From Novosphingobium sp. ERN07 (GTDB lineage Bacteria; Pseudomonadota; Alphaproteobacteria; Sphingomonadales; Sphingomonadaceae): a DNA stretch of 64,000 nucleotides. The notes under the pieces were generated by a model that was given only the letters and a program-made list of their open reading frames with translations, was not told the origin of the DNA and ran no database searches. Where the stretch lies: NCBI RefSeq assembly GCF_012641335.1, contig NZ_JABAID010000003.1:310001-374000 (forward strand). Direction: 5' to 3'. A program made the translations under genes and the position numbers. Shown one piece after another: positions 8,227-16,860 of the stretch (the stretch's first letter is position 1; every line of letters starts with the position of its first letter).

Positions 8227-9807
8227 ATGTTTTCGCACGAACTCGATGCCGCCCGCACCTTCAGGGACGCGGCAAGGGCCGCTCTGGAGCAGCGAGTTGG
8301 CGATGGCCGCATCGATCGGCACCAGCGCGCCGCCCACGGCTTTGCCTGGGTAGCAACCAGCGTTGCCGCGCTTGAGGCCGTGGCGGATTGGGCGGCGCGT
8401 TCAAACACCACGCTCGATGCCGATGTGGCGCGGCTCGCCTTTGCGGAAACGCTGGCGCAACTCGTCGGCGGATTACCGATGGGCCAGAACGAACTTTTCC
8501 GCCCCGCAGACCTTGGCCTTGGCGCGGCGGCGAGCACGCTGGCAGCAGCTTGCGCCGGGATGATCGATGCGGATCACGCCGCAACCCGCGGCGCCGTAGT
8601 CAATGCGCTGGCGGCAGGGCAGTGGCCTTCTGACGGGTTGGGCGAAAGCGATCTCGATGTGATCCGCGACCAGTTCCGCCGCTTCACCGATGCCGCTATT
8701 CTGCCCGACGCGCACAAGTGGCACCTTGCCAATGCGCTGATCCCCGATGAAACCGTGCAGGCAATGGCCGATCTTGGCACGTTCGGCGTGTGCATCCCCG
8801 AAGCGTTCGGCGGCCTTGGGATGGGCAAGCTAGTAATGTGCGTGGTGACCGAAGAGCTTTCGCGCGGGTGGATCGGCGCCGGCTCGCTCGGCACGCGGTC
8901 AGAGATTGCGGGCGAGCTGATCGTGCTGGGCGGCACGGCAGAGCAGAAGGCGCACTGGCTACCCCGCATTGCCAGCGGCGAAGTGCTGCCGACCGCCGTG
9001 TTCACCGAACCCGATACCGGGTCAGACCTTGGTTCGCTGCAAACCCGCGCGCGACGCGATGGACAAGGCTGGGTGATCGATGGCGCGAAAACGTGGATCA
9101 CCCACGCCGCGCGTTCCGATATGATGACGCTGCTGGCGCGCACGCTGCCCGATGCGAAGGGCTATGCCGGTCTTTCCATGCTGCTGGTGCCCAAACCGCG
9201 CGGCACGGATGCGCAACCGTTCCCGGCTGAGGGAATGAGCGGGAGCGAGATCGAAGTGCTGGGCTATCGCGGAATGCGCGAATATGCGCTGCAGTTCGAT
9301 GGGATGCGCGCGCCCGCCGATGCCCTGCTGGGCGGTGAGGAAGGGCAGGGCTTCAAGCAACTGATGCGCACGTTCGAAGGCGCGCGCATCCAGACCGCCG
9401 CACGCGCCGTGGGTGTGGCGCGCCGCGCGCTGGAACTGGGGCTAGACTATGCGCTGGGGCGCAAGCAGTTCGGCAAGGCCATCGTCCACTTCCCCCGCGT
9501 GGCCGACAAGCTGGCAATGAGCCTTGTCGACACGATCATGGCGCGCGAACTGACGTATGCCGCCGCACGCGCCAAGGATTCGGGCAAGCGCTGTGATATC
9601 GAAGCAGGCATGGCCAAGCTGCTGGCGGCGCGCGCGGCATGGACGAATGCGGACAGCGCGTTGCAGATTCACGGCGGCAATGGCTATGCGCTGGAATACG
9701 AAATCAGCCGCGTGTTGTGCGATGCGCGCATCCTCAACATCTTCGAAGGCGCGGCCGAAATTCAGGCGCAAGTCATCGCGCGCGGGCTGCTGGAAGGGCG
9801 CAACTGA
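8227..9807 (+). CDS. mcd: Acyl-CoA dehydrogenase with N-terminal extension, (2S)-methylsuccinyl-CoA dehydrogenase-like
   Basis: The roughly 526-residue product is about 140 residues longer than ordinary acyl-CoA dehydrogenases. The N-terminal extension (AAHGFAWVATSVAALEAV, then LVGGLPMGQNELFRPADLGL) is the hallmark of methylsuccinyl-CoA dehydrogenase of the ethylmalonyl-CoA pathway. The core shows the flavin segments TEPDTGSDLGSL and KTWITHA, the arginine-bearing RKQFGKAI region, and IHGGNGYALEYEISR with the downstream IFEGAAEIQ. ATG 8227 is chosen because AAGG at 8216-8219 is well spaced; ATG 8209 is also in frame. It overlaps the next gene by one base (TGATG). The specific substrate is inferred; no other ethylmalonyl-CoA pathway gene is in the window. 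Confidence 0.75.
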   Translation: MFSHELDAARTFRDAARAALEQRVGDGRIDRHQRAAHGFAWVATSVAALEAVADWAARSNTTLDADVARLAFAETLAQLVGGLPMGQNELFRPADLGLGAAASTLAAACAGMIDADHAATRGAVVNALAAGQWPSDGLGESDLDVIRDQFRRFTDAAILPDAHKWHLANALIPDETVQAMADLGTFGVCIPEAFGGLGMGKLVMCVVTEELSRGWIGAGSLGTRSEIAGELIVLGGTAEQKAHWLPRIASGEVLPTAVFTEPDTGSDLGSLQTRARRDGQGWVIDGAKTWITHAARSDMMTLLARTLPDAKGYAGLSMLLVPKPRGTDAQPFPAEGMSGSEIEVLGYRGMREYALQFDGMRAPADALLGGEEGQGFKQLMRTFEGARIQTAARAVGVARRALELGLDYALGRKQFGKAIVHFPRVADKLAMSLVDTIMARELTYAAARAKDSGKRCDIEAGMAKLLAARAAWTNADSALQIHGGNGYALEYEISRVLCDARILNIFEGAAEIQAQVIARGLLEGRN

Positions 9808-10658
9808 TGGCGCAGTGGGACCGCTGGATCGGGCGAAGCGAACGGCGCGAAGACCGTGTGGATGCGGGGCAGATCAGACGGTGGCTGGCCACTCTGGATC
9901 GCGATGAGGCCCGGAATCGCGCCGTGCCCCAAGGCGTGCATTGGTGCCTGTGCCTGCCCGATGCGCCGAACGCTCTGCTCGGTGCCGATGGCCATCCTTT
10001 GCGCGACGATACGCCGGAAAGCTTTCTGCCCCCGGTGCCTCTGCCGCGCCGGATGTGGGCGTCGAGCAAGGTCGAATTTGCCGCGCCCCTGCATGTAGAT
10101 GACCGGATCGAGCGCATCTCGACCATCGCGGCGATCACCGAGAAATCGGGCAACAGTGGCACACTGGTCTTCGTCGATATCGCGCACGAAACGTTCTGCG
10201 GTGAGGCGCTTGCGGTGAGTGAGGTGCAGACCGTCGTCTATCGCGATGCCGCGCCAGCGGGCACGCCGCTGGTCCCCCCTGGGCCGGGTGAGGGGGCGTT
10301 CGATCCTGCACCTTGGGCCTCGCATCGCGCCGTCACGCCTACAGAAGCCCTGTTGTTCCGCTTCTCCGCACTTACCTTCAACAGCCACCGCATCCACTAC
10401 GACTTGCCCTACGCGCAAGGCGTCGAAGGCTATCGCGGACTGGTTGTCCACGGCCCGTTAACGGCAACGCTGCTGCTGGATCTTGCGCGGCGAACGCTGG
10501 GGGAAAACGCGCTGAAACGCTTCGCCTTCAAGGGCCTTTCCCCCGCAATCTGCGGTGAACCGCTGCACCTTGTCCTGCGCGGCAGCGGCGAGGCTATCGA
10601 ACTGGGCGCTTTTGCCGAAGACGGGCGTCAGATCATGGCCGCCACGGCTGGGGTCTGA
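9807..10658 (+). CDS. MaoC/FAS1-like dehydratase-domain protein, mesaconyl-C4-CoA/itaconyl-CoA hydratase-like
   Basis: This 283-residue double hot-dog hydratase has an N-terminal FAS1-like dehydratase half (about 20-150). The C-terminal half carries the catalytic-type segment LTFNSHRIHYDLPYA followed by VEGYRGLVVHGPLTATLL. That pattern is typical of the HTD2/mesaconyl-C4-CoA hydratase group. It starts inside the stop codon of the upstream dehydrogenase, so the pair is translationally coupled. The dehydrogenase would make an enoyl-CoA such as mesaconyl-CoA and this protein would hydrate it. Whether it acts on the C1 or C4 thioester is not readable from sequence. Confidence 0.75.
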   Translation: MAQWDRWIGRSERREDRVDAGQIRRWLATLDRDEARNRAVPQGVHWCLCLPDAPNALLGADGHPLRDDTPESFLPPVPLPRRMWASSKVEFAAPLHVDDRIERISTIAAITEKSGNSGTLVFVDIAHETFCGEALAVSEVQTVVYRDAAPAGTPLVPPGPGEGAFDPAPWASHRAVTPTEALLFRFSALTFNSHRIHYDLPYAQGVEGYRGLVVHGPLTATLLLDLARRTLGENALKRFAFKGLSPAICGEPLHLVLRGSGEAIELGAFAEDGRQIMAATAGV

Positions 10659-10660
10659 CA

Positions 10661-11773
10661 TCACGCCAGGGGGCAGGGACCGCTCAACACCAGTCGCACC
10701 AGATCGGCCTGCCCACCGGTGCCGGTCTTGCTGTAGATGCGCTTGGAATAATTACGCGCGGTTTCTGCCGTCAGGCCCAGTGCAAGGCCCGCCGCCACCA
10801 GCGGTTCCCCACGCGAAAGCGCCTGCGCAAGCGCGGCTTCCTGCGCGGACAGGCCATAGAGCGCCCGCAGCGCGATGACCCCGGCCTCTGCATCCTCGCG
10901 CCGGTCAAGCCGCACCGCGCCGACCACGGCGGGGCGGGCCGCCGGATCATCAAGCGAAAGCTCCGCCCGGCGCAGCAGCAGGTCAAGCTGTCGGCGTGGA
11001 TCGATGCGCAGCACTTGCACCGGCGCGCCATCGCCGCTGGCCAGAGCGGCGCAGGCACTTTCAAGCTGGCGCGCCACATCTGGCAGCAGTTGCAGCCGCC
11101 GCCCTTCGCGCGCGCCGGGTTCGGGCAGAAAGGTCAGCAGGCTTTCAGCCAGCGGGTCTGCCGCCATGACCCGTCCTTCGGCATCGAGCGCGATCTGGCC
11201 CACGCCCATCCGCTCCAGCGTGGCCTGCGCAAGGCTGGTCTGCAATCGCTGGCCGATCAGCGCCACCAGCGTGCGCAGGGCCGATGCGATATGCGGCGCG
11301 ATGGCCGATAGCAGCGATACAGCGGCGGCCGAAAAATCCTCGCGCAGACGCACCAGCACCAGCCAGCCATCCGCCGCGCCGCCCGCGCTGACCCGCAACC
11401 AGCGGGCATAGCGAATGCCCATGTCTTCCAGCGCCTCACGCTGCAGGGCAAGCTGGGCGGGATTATCGTAATCGAGCATCTCTTCCAGCGCATAGACCCG
11501 TTCCGGGCGCAGCGCGTGGTGGGGGTGAAGGCGCAAGGCATCGAGCCTGCGGAAATCGAGCGGCGGTTCATGCGCGGCGCGCGGCGCGCTGACGGGGATC
11601 ACCACAGGCGCCTGATCGGGCGCGGCATTGGCCAGGGTCAGGATCAGAAATGCGTGGCGCGCGCCCGTTCGCGCCACCAGATTGCGCATGAACAGGCCAA
11701 ACGGCGGCGTTTCATGAATGCCCTCGATCAGGGGCAGATAGAGTTCGCGCTGGTCAGCGGGCGTAAAGGCCAT
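10661..11773 (-). CDS. LuxR-type (GerE HTH) transcriptional regulator
   Basis: The 370-residue protein has a long N-terminal sensory part without a recognisable receiver domain. A PAS-like segment lies around 190-270 (RMGVGQIALDAEGRVMAADPLAESLL), and a C-terminal LuxR HTH at about 305-365 (GLSAQEAALAQALSRGE, then GLTAETARNYSKRIYSKTG). ATG 11773 is preferred over 11788 because GGGAG lies 8 bases upstream and the upstream ATG sits at the centre of a perfect palindrome that looks like an operator. It is convergent with the hydratase gene, 2 bases apart. The same palindrome core recurs upstream of cysD. Confidence 0.85.
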   Translation of the reverse strand: MAFTPADQRELYLPLIEGIHETPPFGLFMRNLVARTGARHAFLILTLANAAPDQAPVVIPVSAPRAAHEPPLDFRRLDALRLHPHHALRPERVYALEEMLDYDNPAQLALQREALEDMGIRYARWLRVSAGGAADGWLVLVRLREDFSAAAVSLLSAIAPHIASALRTLVALIGQRLQTSLAQATLERMGVGQIALDAEGRVMAADPLAESLLTFLPEPGAREGRRLQLLPDVARQLESACAALASGDGAPVQVLRIDPRRQLDLLLRRAELSLDDPAARPAVVGAVRLDRREDAEAGVIALRALYGLSAQEAALAQALSRGEPLVAAGLALGLTAETARNYSKRIYSKTGTGGQADLVRLVLSGPCPLA

Positions 11774-11776
11774 GCG

Positions 11777-11800
11777 CTTCGCTCCCATATGGGAGCGAAG
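11777..11800. promoter_or_regulatory. Perfect 24-bp palindrome at the luxR-type gene start
   Basis: The palindrome is centred on CTCCCATATGGGAG and extends as a perfect dyad to CTTCG/CGAAG at its ends. It lies immediately upstream of the preferred start codon (11773) and overlaps its Shine-Dalgarno side. A 12-bp core copy (TCCCATATGGGA) recurs upstream of cysD at 15683-15694. It is probably an operator, possibly for the adjacent regulator itself. Confidence 0.55.
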
Positions 11801-11948
11801 GCGTCAAGCTGTTGGATGTTTCCCCGGTGAAACCATATTGGTTAGTGCAGGGTCAGAAACCCTCGCCGCTACGACTAACTTCACTACGTTCAGCAAGTCT
11901 CGCTCCCCTGCCACAGGCGGGAGAGGTTGGGGGTGGGCTTCGCGCCAC

Positions 11949-12698
11949 CTATGCTTTCGGCGCAACCTTGGCGATCTCTGCCAGCACCATGTCCGCGTGT
12001 TCCTTCCGGCAGATCAGCAGGTCAGGCATGTAGGTGTCTGCTTGATTGTAAACCAGCGGGCTGCCGTCGATGCGTGAACAATGCAGGCCATGCGCCAGCG
12101 CCACGGCGACCGGTGCGCAGGAATCCCATTCGAACTGGCCGCCCGAATGCAGGTAAACATCGGCGTCGCCAAGAATCACCGCCATCGCCTTGGCTCCGGC
12201 GCTGCCCATCGGAACGAGTTCGGCGCCGATGGCTTCGGCCACAGCCACCGCTTCATGCGCCGGGCGCGTGCGGCTGACGACCATGCGCAAAGTGGCGGGG
12301 GCAGGTGGAACCTCGCGCGGCTGATCGGTGCGCAGTACGATTTCCGCTCCCGGCAACGCCACCGCACCAACGGTTGCCACACCATCCACTGCAAGGCCGA
12401 CATGCACGGCCCAATCGGCCCGCGCTTCGCCATATTCCCGCGTGCCGTCCACCGGATCGACGATCCAGGTGCGCGAAATGGCCAACCGATCAAGGTTGTC
12501 CTTTTCCTCTTCAGACAGCAGCCCGTCATCCGGGCGCTGTTCGCGCAGCGCATGGACAAGGAACTGGTTGGCGGTGGCATCGCCCGCCTTGCCCAGCTTC
12601 TTGAGGCTGAGCATCCCGCTTTCGCGCACGGTCAGCAGCAGCTTGCCTGCCACCTCGGCAAGGTGCGCGGCAAGTTCGGCGTCGGTCAGAGTGGTCAT
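11949..12698 (-). CDS. cysQ: 3'(2'),5'-bisphosphate nucleotidase CysQ
   Basis: CysQ recycles PAP, the by-product of PAPS reduction, to AMP. The 249-residue inositol-monophosphatase-fold protein shows the metal ligands in LSEEEKD (about 61-67), DPVDGTREY (81-89) and the C-terminal QFEWDSCAP. It starts 11 bases after the cysNC stop and is the last gene of the sulfate-activation operon, where this enzyme is commonly found. Confidence 0.9.
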   Translation of the reverse strand: MTTLTDAELAAHLAEVAGKLLLTVRESGMLSLKKLGKAGDATANQFLVHALREQRPDDGLLSEEEKDNLDRLAISRTWIVDPVDGTREYGEARADWAVHVGLAVDGVATVGAVALPGAEIVLRTDQPREVPPAPATLRMVVSRTRPAHEAVAVAEAIGAELVPMGSAGAKAMAVILGDADVYLHSGGQFEWDSCAPVAVALAHGLHCSRIDGSPLVYNQADTYMPDLLICRKEHADMVLAEIAKVAPKA

Positions 12699-12709
12699 TG
12701 CGCGCTCCC

Positions 12710-14626
12710 TCAGCCGATCAGCATGGCGACGATGCGTTCCGCCGCGTCTTCAGGCGATTCCGCCGTGGTATCGACCCGCACTTCGGCGCTTTCCGGCGCC
12801 TCATAAGGGCTGTCGATACCGGTAAAGTTCTTCAGTTCACCCGAACGCGCCTTCTTGTAGAGACCTTTCACGTCGCGACTTTCGGCCACTTCTAGCGGAG
12901 TGTCGATAAACACTTCCACGAACTCGCCATCGGCCATCAGGCTGCGCACCATTTCGCGCTCGGCGCGGAACGGGCTGATGAAGGCGGTGAGGACGATTAG
13001 GCCAGCATCGGTCATCAGCTTGGCCACTTCGCCCACGCGGCGGATGTTCTCGATGCGGTCCGCCTCGGTAAAGCCCAGATCCTTGTTCAGCCCGTGGCGC
13101 ACGTTATCACCATCCAGCAGGAAGGTGTGCTTGCCGATGGCGTGCAGCTTCTTTTCGACAAGGTTGGCGATAGTCGATTTGCCCGAACCCGAAAGGCCAG
13201 TGAACCACAGCACCTTGGGCCGCTGGTTCTTGAGCGCGGCGTGTGCTTCGCGGCTGACGTCAAGCGCCTGCCAGTGCACGTTCTGCGCGCGGCGGAGCGA
13301 GAAGTTGAGCATCCCTGCCGCCACGGTGGCGTTGGTAATCTTGTCGATCAGCACGAAACCGCCGAGCGTACGGTTGTCAGCATAGGCTTCGAACACCAGC
13401 GGCTTGTCGGTGGCAAGCTCGGCCACACCGATGGCATTGAGTTCCAGCGTCTTGGCTGCCAGATGTTCCATCGTGTTGACGTTCACGACGTATTTAGGCT
13501 GCTGCACGGTGGCCGAAACGGTCTGCGTCGCCAGCTTCAGCCAATAGGCGCGGCCGGGGATCATCGCTTCGTCGTTCAGCCACACCAGCGTGCTTTCGAA
13601 CTGGTCGGCGGCCTGCGGCGGATTGTCGGCAAGGCTGATGACGTCGCCGCGCGAACAATCGACCTCATCGGCAAGGCAGATGGTAACCGACTGGCCCGCA
13701 ACCGCCTGCTCCAGATCGCCATCGAGCGTGACGACGCGCGTGACCTTGCTGGTCTTGCCCGAAGGCAGCACGCGGATATCGTCGCCCGGCTTTACGCTGC
13801 CCGTGGCGACAAGGCCGGAGAAGCCCCGGAAATCGAGGTTGGGGCGATTGACCCACTGCACCGGCATACGGAACGGCTTGTCAGCATCGACCGACGACAG
13901 CACTTCCACCGTTTCAAGGTGTTCGACCAGCGTCGGGCCGGAATACCACGGGGTGTTGGCCGAACGGGTGGTGATGTTGTCGCCCTTGAAGCCGGAAATC
14001 GGCATCGCGGTAAAGTTTTCGATCCCGATGCCGCGCGCGAACTCGGCATAGTCCTTGACGATGGCGTCGAAGACTTGCTGATCGTAGTCAACCAGATCCA
14101 TCTTGTTCACCGCAAGCACGATGTTGCGGATGCCGATCAGGTGGCACAGGTAGGAGTGGCGGCGCGTCTGCACCAGCACGCCCTTGCGCGCATCGATCAG
14201 GATCACGGCAAGATCGGCGGTGGACGCGCCGGTGATCATGTTGCGGGTGTACTGTTCGTGGCCGGGGCAATCGGCCACGATGAACTTGCGCTTTTCAGTG
14301 TTGAAGAAGCGATAGGCCACGTCAATCGTGATGCCCTGTTCGCGCTCTGCCGCAAGGCCATCGACCAGCAGCGCGAAGTCGATCTCCTGCCCCTGCGTGC
14401 CCACCTTCTTGCTGTCGTTCTCCAGCGCGGCGAGCTGGTCTTCGAAGATCATCTTCGAATCATACAGCAGGCGTCCGATCAGCGTGGACTTGCCATCGTC
14501 CACCGACCCGCAAGTGATGAAGCGCAGCATGGTCTTGTGCTGGTGCTGATCGAGATAGGCGTCGATGTCCTCTGCAATCAGGGCATCGGTGACGTAGACG
14601 GGTTCGGCGTTTGCAACTTCAGACAT
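12710..14626 (-). CDS. cysNC: Fused sulfate adenylyltransferase large subunit / APS kinase CysNC
   Basis: The N-terminal GTPase half (about 1-440) drives ATP sulfurylase. Its G motifs are [18 protein letters not shown] (P-loop), [11 protein letters not shown] (G3) and NKMDLVD (G4). The C-terminal half (about 455-638) is APS kinase with P-loop [12 protein letters not shown] and the [15 protein letters not shown] substrate segment, making PAPS. The 638 residues are normal for the fusion. It is the middle gene of cysD-cysNC-cysQ; a 71-base gap separates it from cysD. PAPS serves assimilation and sulfotransfer. Confidence 0.96.
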   Translation of the reverse strand: MSEVANAEPVYVTDALIAEDIDAYLDQHQHKTMLRFITCGSVDDGKSTLIGRLLYDSKMIFEDQLAALENDSKKVGTQGQEIDFALLVDGLAAEREQGITIDVAYRFFNTEKRKFIVADCPGHEQYTRNMITGASTADLAVILIDARKGVLVQTRRHSYLCHLIGIRNIVLAVNKMDLVDYDQQVFDAIVKDYAEFARGIGIENFTAMPISGFKGDNITTRSANTPWYSGPTLVEHLETVEVLSSVDADKPFRMPVQWVNRPNLDFRGFSGLVATGSVKPGDDIRVLPSGKTSKVTRVVTLDGDLEQAVAGQSVTICLADEVDCSRGDVISLADNPPQAADQFESTLVWLNDEAMIPGRAYWLKLATQTVSATVQQPKYVVNVNTMEHLAAKTLELNAIGVAELATDKPLVFEAYADNRTLGGFVLIDKITNATVAAGMLNFSLRRAQNVHWQALDVSREAHAALKNQRPKVLWFTGLSGSGKSTIANLVEKKLHAIGKHTFLLDGDNVRHGLNKDLGFTEADRIENIRRVGEVAKLMTDAGLIVLTAFISPFRAEREMVRSLMADGEFVEVFIDTPLEVAESRDVKGLYKKARSGELKNFTGIDSPYEAPESAEVRVDTTAESPEDAAERIVAMLIG

Positions 14627-14697
14627 GTTCTATCTCCCGTTCCCCCGTGTAGGCGGAGGTCGCAGGTCGGAAAGGGGCGCAGCTCAGGCGGGAAGCG

Positions 14698-15618
14698 TCA
14701 GAAGTAGCCCTGCTGCTTCTTCACTTCCATGCCGGCACCGCCCGCATCCTTGTCGATGGCGCGGCCCTGGCGTTCGCTAGTGGTGGTCAGCAGCGTTTCC
14801 TGAATGACCTGCGGCAGCGTCTTCGCCTCGCTCTCAACCGCGCCGGTCAGCGGGTAGCAGCCCAGCGTGCGGAAACGGATCGAGCGCATCACCGGTTCTT
14901 CACCGGGCAGGAGCGGGAAGCGTTCGTCATCGACCATCAGCAGCATGCCGTCACGCTCAACCGTGGGGCGCTTGTCCGCGAAATAGAGCGGCACGATGGG
15001 CACATTGTTGAGGTGGATGTACTGCCAGATGTCCAGTTCGGTCCAGTTCGAGATCGGAAACACGCGGATCGATTCGCCCTTGTTTTTTCGGGCGTTGTAC
15101 AGGTTCCACAGTTCCGGGCGCTGGTTCTTGGGATCCCAACCGTGGCTGGCGGTGCGGAAGCTGAAGATGCGCTCCTTGGCGCGGCTCTTCTCCTCGTCAC
15201 GACGCGCGCCGCCGAAAGCTGCGTCGAAGCCATACTTGTCGAGCGCCTGCTTCAACCCTTCGGTCTTCCACATGTCGGTGTGGAGCGCGCCGTGATCGAA
15301 CGGGTTGATCCCGCGTTCCTGCGCTTCGGGGTTCTGGTAGACCAGCAGGTCCATGCCGCTTGTTTGCGCCATCTTGTCGCGCAGTTCGTACATCGCCTTG
15401 AACTTCCACGTGGTGTCCACGTGGAGCAGCGGGAACGGCGGCGGCGAGGGATAGAACGCCTTGCGCGCCAGATGCAGCATCACCGCGCTATCCTTGCCCA
15501 CGGAATAGAGCATGACCGGGTTCGTCGCCTCGGCCACGACCTCCCGCATGATGTGGATCGCCTCGGATTCGAGACGTTCAAGATGGGTAAGCGTCTGGCG
15601 ATCAAGCAATTGTGACAT
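14698..15618 (-). CDS. cysD: Sulfate adenylyltransferase subunit 2 CysD
   Basis: CysD is the catalytic small subunit that forms APS from sulfate and ATP with CysN. The 306-residue PP-loop protein shows [37 protein letters not shown] and [16 protein letters not shown] 15618 gives the usual N-terminus ([17 protein letters not shown]); a GTG 18 codons upstream is in frame but lies inside a hairpin and is unlikely. No Shine-Dalgarno is visible before the ATG, because a long stem-loop ends only 4 bases away, which is unusual for a highly expressed gene. Confidence 0.95.
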   Translation of the reverse strand: MSQLLDRQTLTHLERLESEAIHIMREVVAEATNPVMLYSVGKDSAVMLHLARKAFYPSPPPFPLLHVDTTWKFKAMYELRDKMAQTSGMDLLVYQNPEAQERGINPFDHGALHTDMWKTEGLKQALDKYGFDAAFGGARRDEEKSRAKERIFSFRTASHGWDPKNQRPELWNLYNARKNKGESIRVFPISNWTELDIWQYIHLNNVPIVPLYFADKRPTVERDGMLLMVDDERFPLLPGEEPVMRSIRFRTLGCYPLTGAVESEAKTLPQVIQETLLTTTSERQGRAIDKDAGGAGMEVKKQQGYF

Positions 15619-15622
15619 GGCC

Positions 15623-15686
15623 GGGAACTTCGCTGTTGCGGACGATGCCAGCGGGATGCCGCACCGCAACACAACGCGAAGTTCCC
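15623..15686 (-). promoter_or_regulatory. Long hairpin in the cysD leader, adjacent to the start codon
   Basis: On the cysD strand GGGAACTTCGC pairs perfectly with GCGAAGTTCCC, then TGTTGCGG pairs with CCGCAACA after a 4-base bulge, closing a loop of about 22 bases: 19 pairs in all. The 3' arm ends 4 bases before the cysD AUG and occupies the place of the ribosome-binding site. This would suit a cis-acting RNA switch or thermosensor-like control. It resembles no riboswitch family I can recognise. Confidence 0.55.
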
Positions 15687-15694
15687 ATATGGGA
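15683..15694. promoter_or_regulatory. TCCCATATGGGA palindrome upstream of cysD
   Basis: This perfect 12-bp palindrome shares TCCCATATGGGAGC with the 24-bp palindrome at 11777-11800. It overlaps the outer arm of the cysD leader hairpin by four bases. An operator shared with the luxR-type gene is a reasonable inference. Confidence 0.5.
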
Positions 15695-15735
15695 GCAACG
15701 CTCTATTCTTTTTCTTTCGGCCCTGAAAGTCGGCT

Positions 15736-16860
15736 TTATCGGGCCATCGCCGGGCAGGCAGCCTTATCGGTCGCCGCCCAGGTAATCGCGTTTTCCAGCA
15801 GATGCAGATGGTTTGCATCGCTATAGGTTTCAGGCCGGTGGCCGATGGCGGAATAGAACATGCGGCCCTTGCCGATGCAGTTGGTCCATGCCAGCGGATG
15901 ATCCGCGCCCATGACCAGACCCGGCATCTGCGGATCGTTGGGTTCATAGGTGCTTTCATCCAGCATCAGCACCGGCGTAGCCCCTGCAAGGCGCGGGCTG
16001 GAGCGGAACGAGTACCATTCGTCGGTCATGCGCCATTCTGCGGGCAGCCCCTTGGCCAGAGGGTGCGCCGATTCCACCGCGATGCGCGCTTCCTGAAACT
16101 GCTTGCCGCGCGGGTGGCCGACAAAGCGGGCGCCGAGCAGGGTATCGGGATACCAATCCCAGAAATAGACCGGATCGCCCGCCGAACCGTGAATGCCGAC
16201 ATAGGCACCGCCTGCTTCGAGCCAGCCCTTGAATGCGGCGCGTTGCGAAACGGTCAGCACATCGCCCGAAATGTTGTTCCACAACACCGCATCGAACTCG
16301 CCCAGCGTCTTGGGATTGAACGCCCCGCCCTTGTCGGTGAAGGCCAGTGCCCAGCCCTTGCGCTTGGCCATATCGATCAGCGCGGCGTGCGCGGCATCGA
16401 CCGAAGGTGTGTCCTTGAAACCGTTGATCTTTTCGAAGACCAGCACGTTCAGCTTGCCCTTAACGCGCGACAGGGCAGGCACTTCGTTGTCAAAACGGGC
16501 GCAGCGCTTTACGCGATCAGCATCGGTGACGGCCACCGTGCGCAATCCGGCATCGATTTCAGCGATTTTTGCTGCGTCCGTTCCGAGAAACATAGCCGCC
16601 GATTTCACATCGAGAATTGCGGCGAACGTCGGCGGTGTGGTGCCCGAAAACAGCGGCGGCATGGCACCGATCTTGCCGGGAATGACCTTTTCGACCACGG
16701 CTTTCGCCTGATGGCTCAGCAGCACGTCAACCAGCGGGGACGCCGCCGAAAACGGCGTATCCCGATTGCCGCAATCAGTTACCGGAGCAGCAGCAAACGC
16801 CGCCCCGGAACCGAGTAGAACGACCGGCGCAATCGCCGTCGCCAAAAGTTTGCGCAGCAT
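15736..16860 (-). CDS. Secreted ThuA-like domain protein
   Basis: The 374-residue protein has a Sec signal peptide (MLRKLLATAIAPVVLLGSG, cleavage after AFA). An N-terminal region of about 110 residues that I do not recognise follows. From about residue 130 comes a ThuA/glutamine-amidotransferase-like fold (LVFEKINGFKD, GGAFNPKTLGEFDAVLWNN, GGAYVGIHGSAGD, then GHPRGKQFQEARI and WTNCIGKGRMFYSAIGH). ThuA relatives act with oxidoreductases on disaccharides and 3-keto-sugars. Its ATG overlaps the stop of the GMC dehydrogenase gene, so it belongs to that operon and probably acts on the oxidised sugar in the periplasm. Confidence 0.8.
   Translation of the reverse strand: MLRKLLATAIAPVVLLGSGAAFAAAPVTDCGNRDTPFSAASPLVDVLLSHQAKAVVEKVIPGKIGAMPPLFSGTTPPTFAAILDVKSAAMFLGTDAAKIAEIDAGLRTVAVTDADRVKRCARFDNEVPALSRVKGKLNVLVFEKINGFKDTPSVDAAHAALIDMAKRKGWALAFTDKGGAFNPKTLGEFDAVLWNNISGDVLTVSQRAAFKGWLEAGGAYVGIHGSAGDPVYFWDWYPDTLLGARFVGHPRGKQFQEARIAVESAHPLAKGLPAEWRMTDEWYSFRSSPRLAGATPVLMLDESTYEPNDPQMPGLVMGADHPLAWTNCIGKGRMFYSAIGHRPETYSDANHLHLLENAITWAATDKAACPAMAR

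Noticed and set aside
11862..11931. Sequence between luxR and cysQ that resembles a dispersed intergenic repeat
   Set aside because: Only one copy is visible in the window, so repeat status cannot be supported.
13094..14707. A 537-codon plus-strand frame opposite cysNC
   Set aside because: It lies fully within cysNC and lacks any domain signature.
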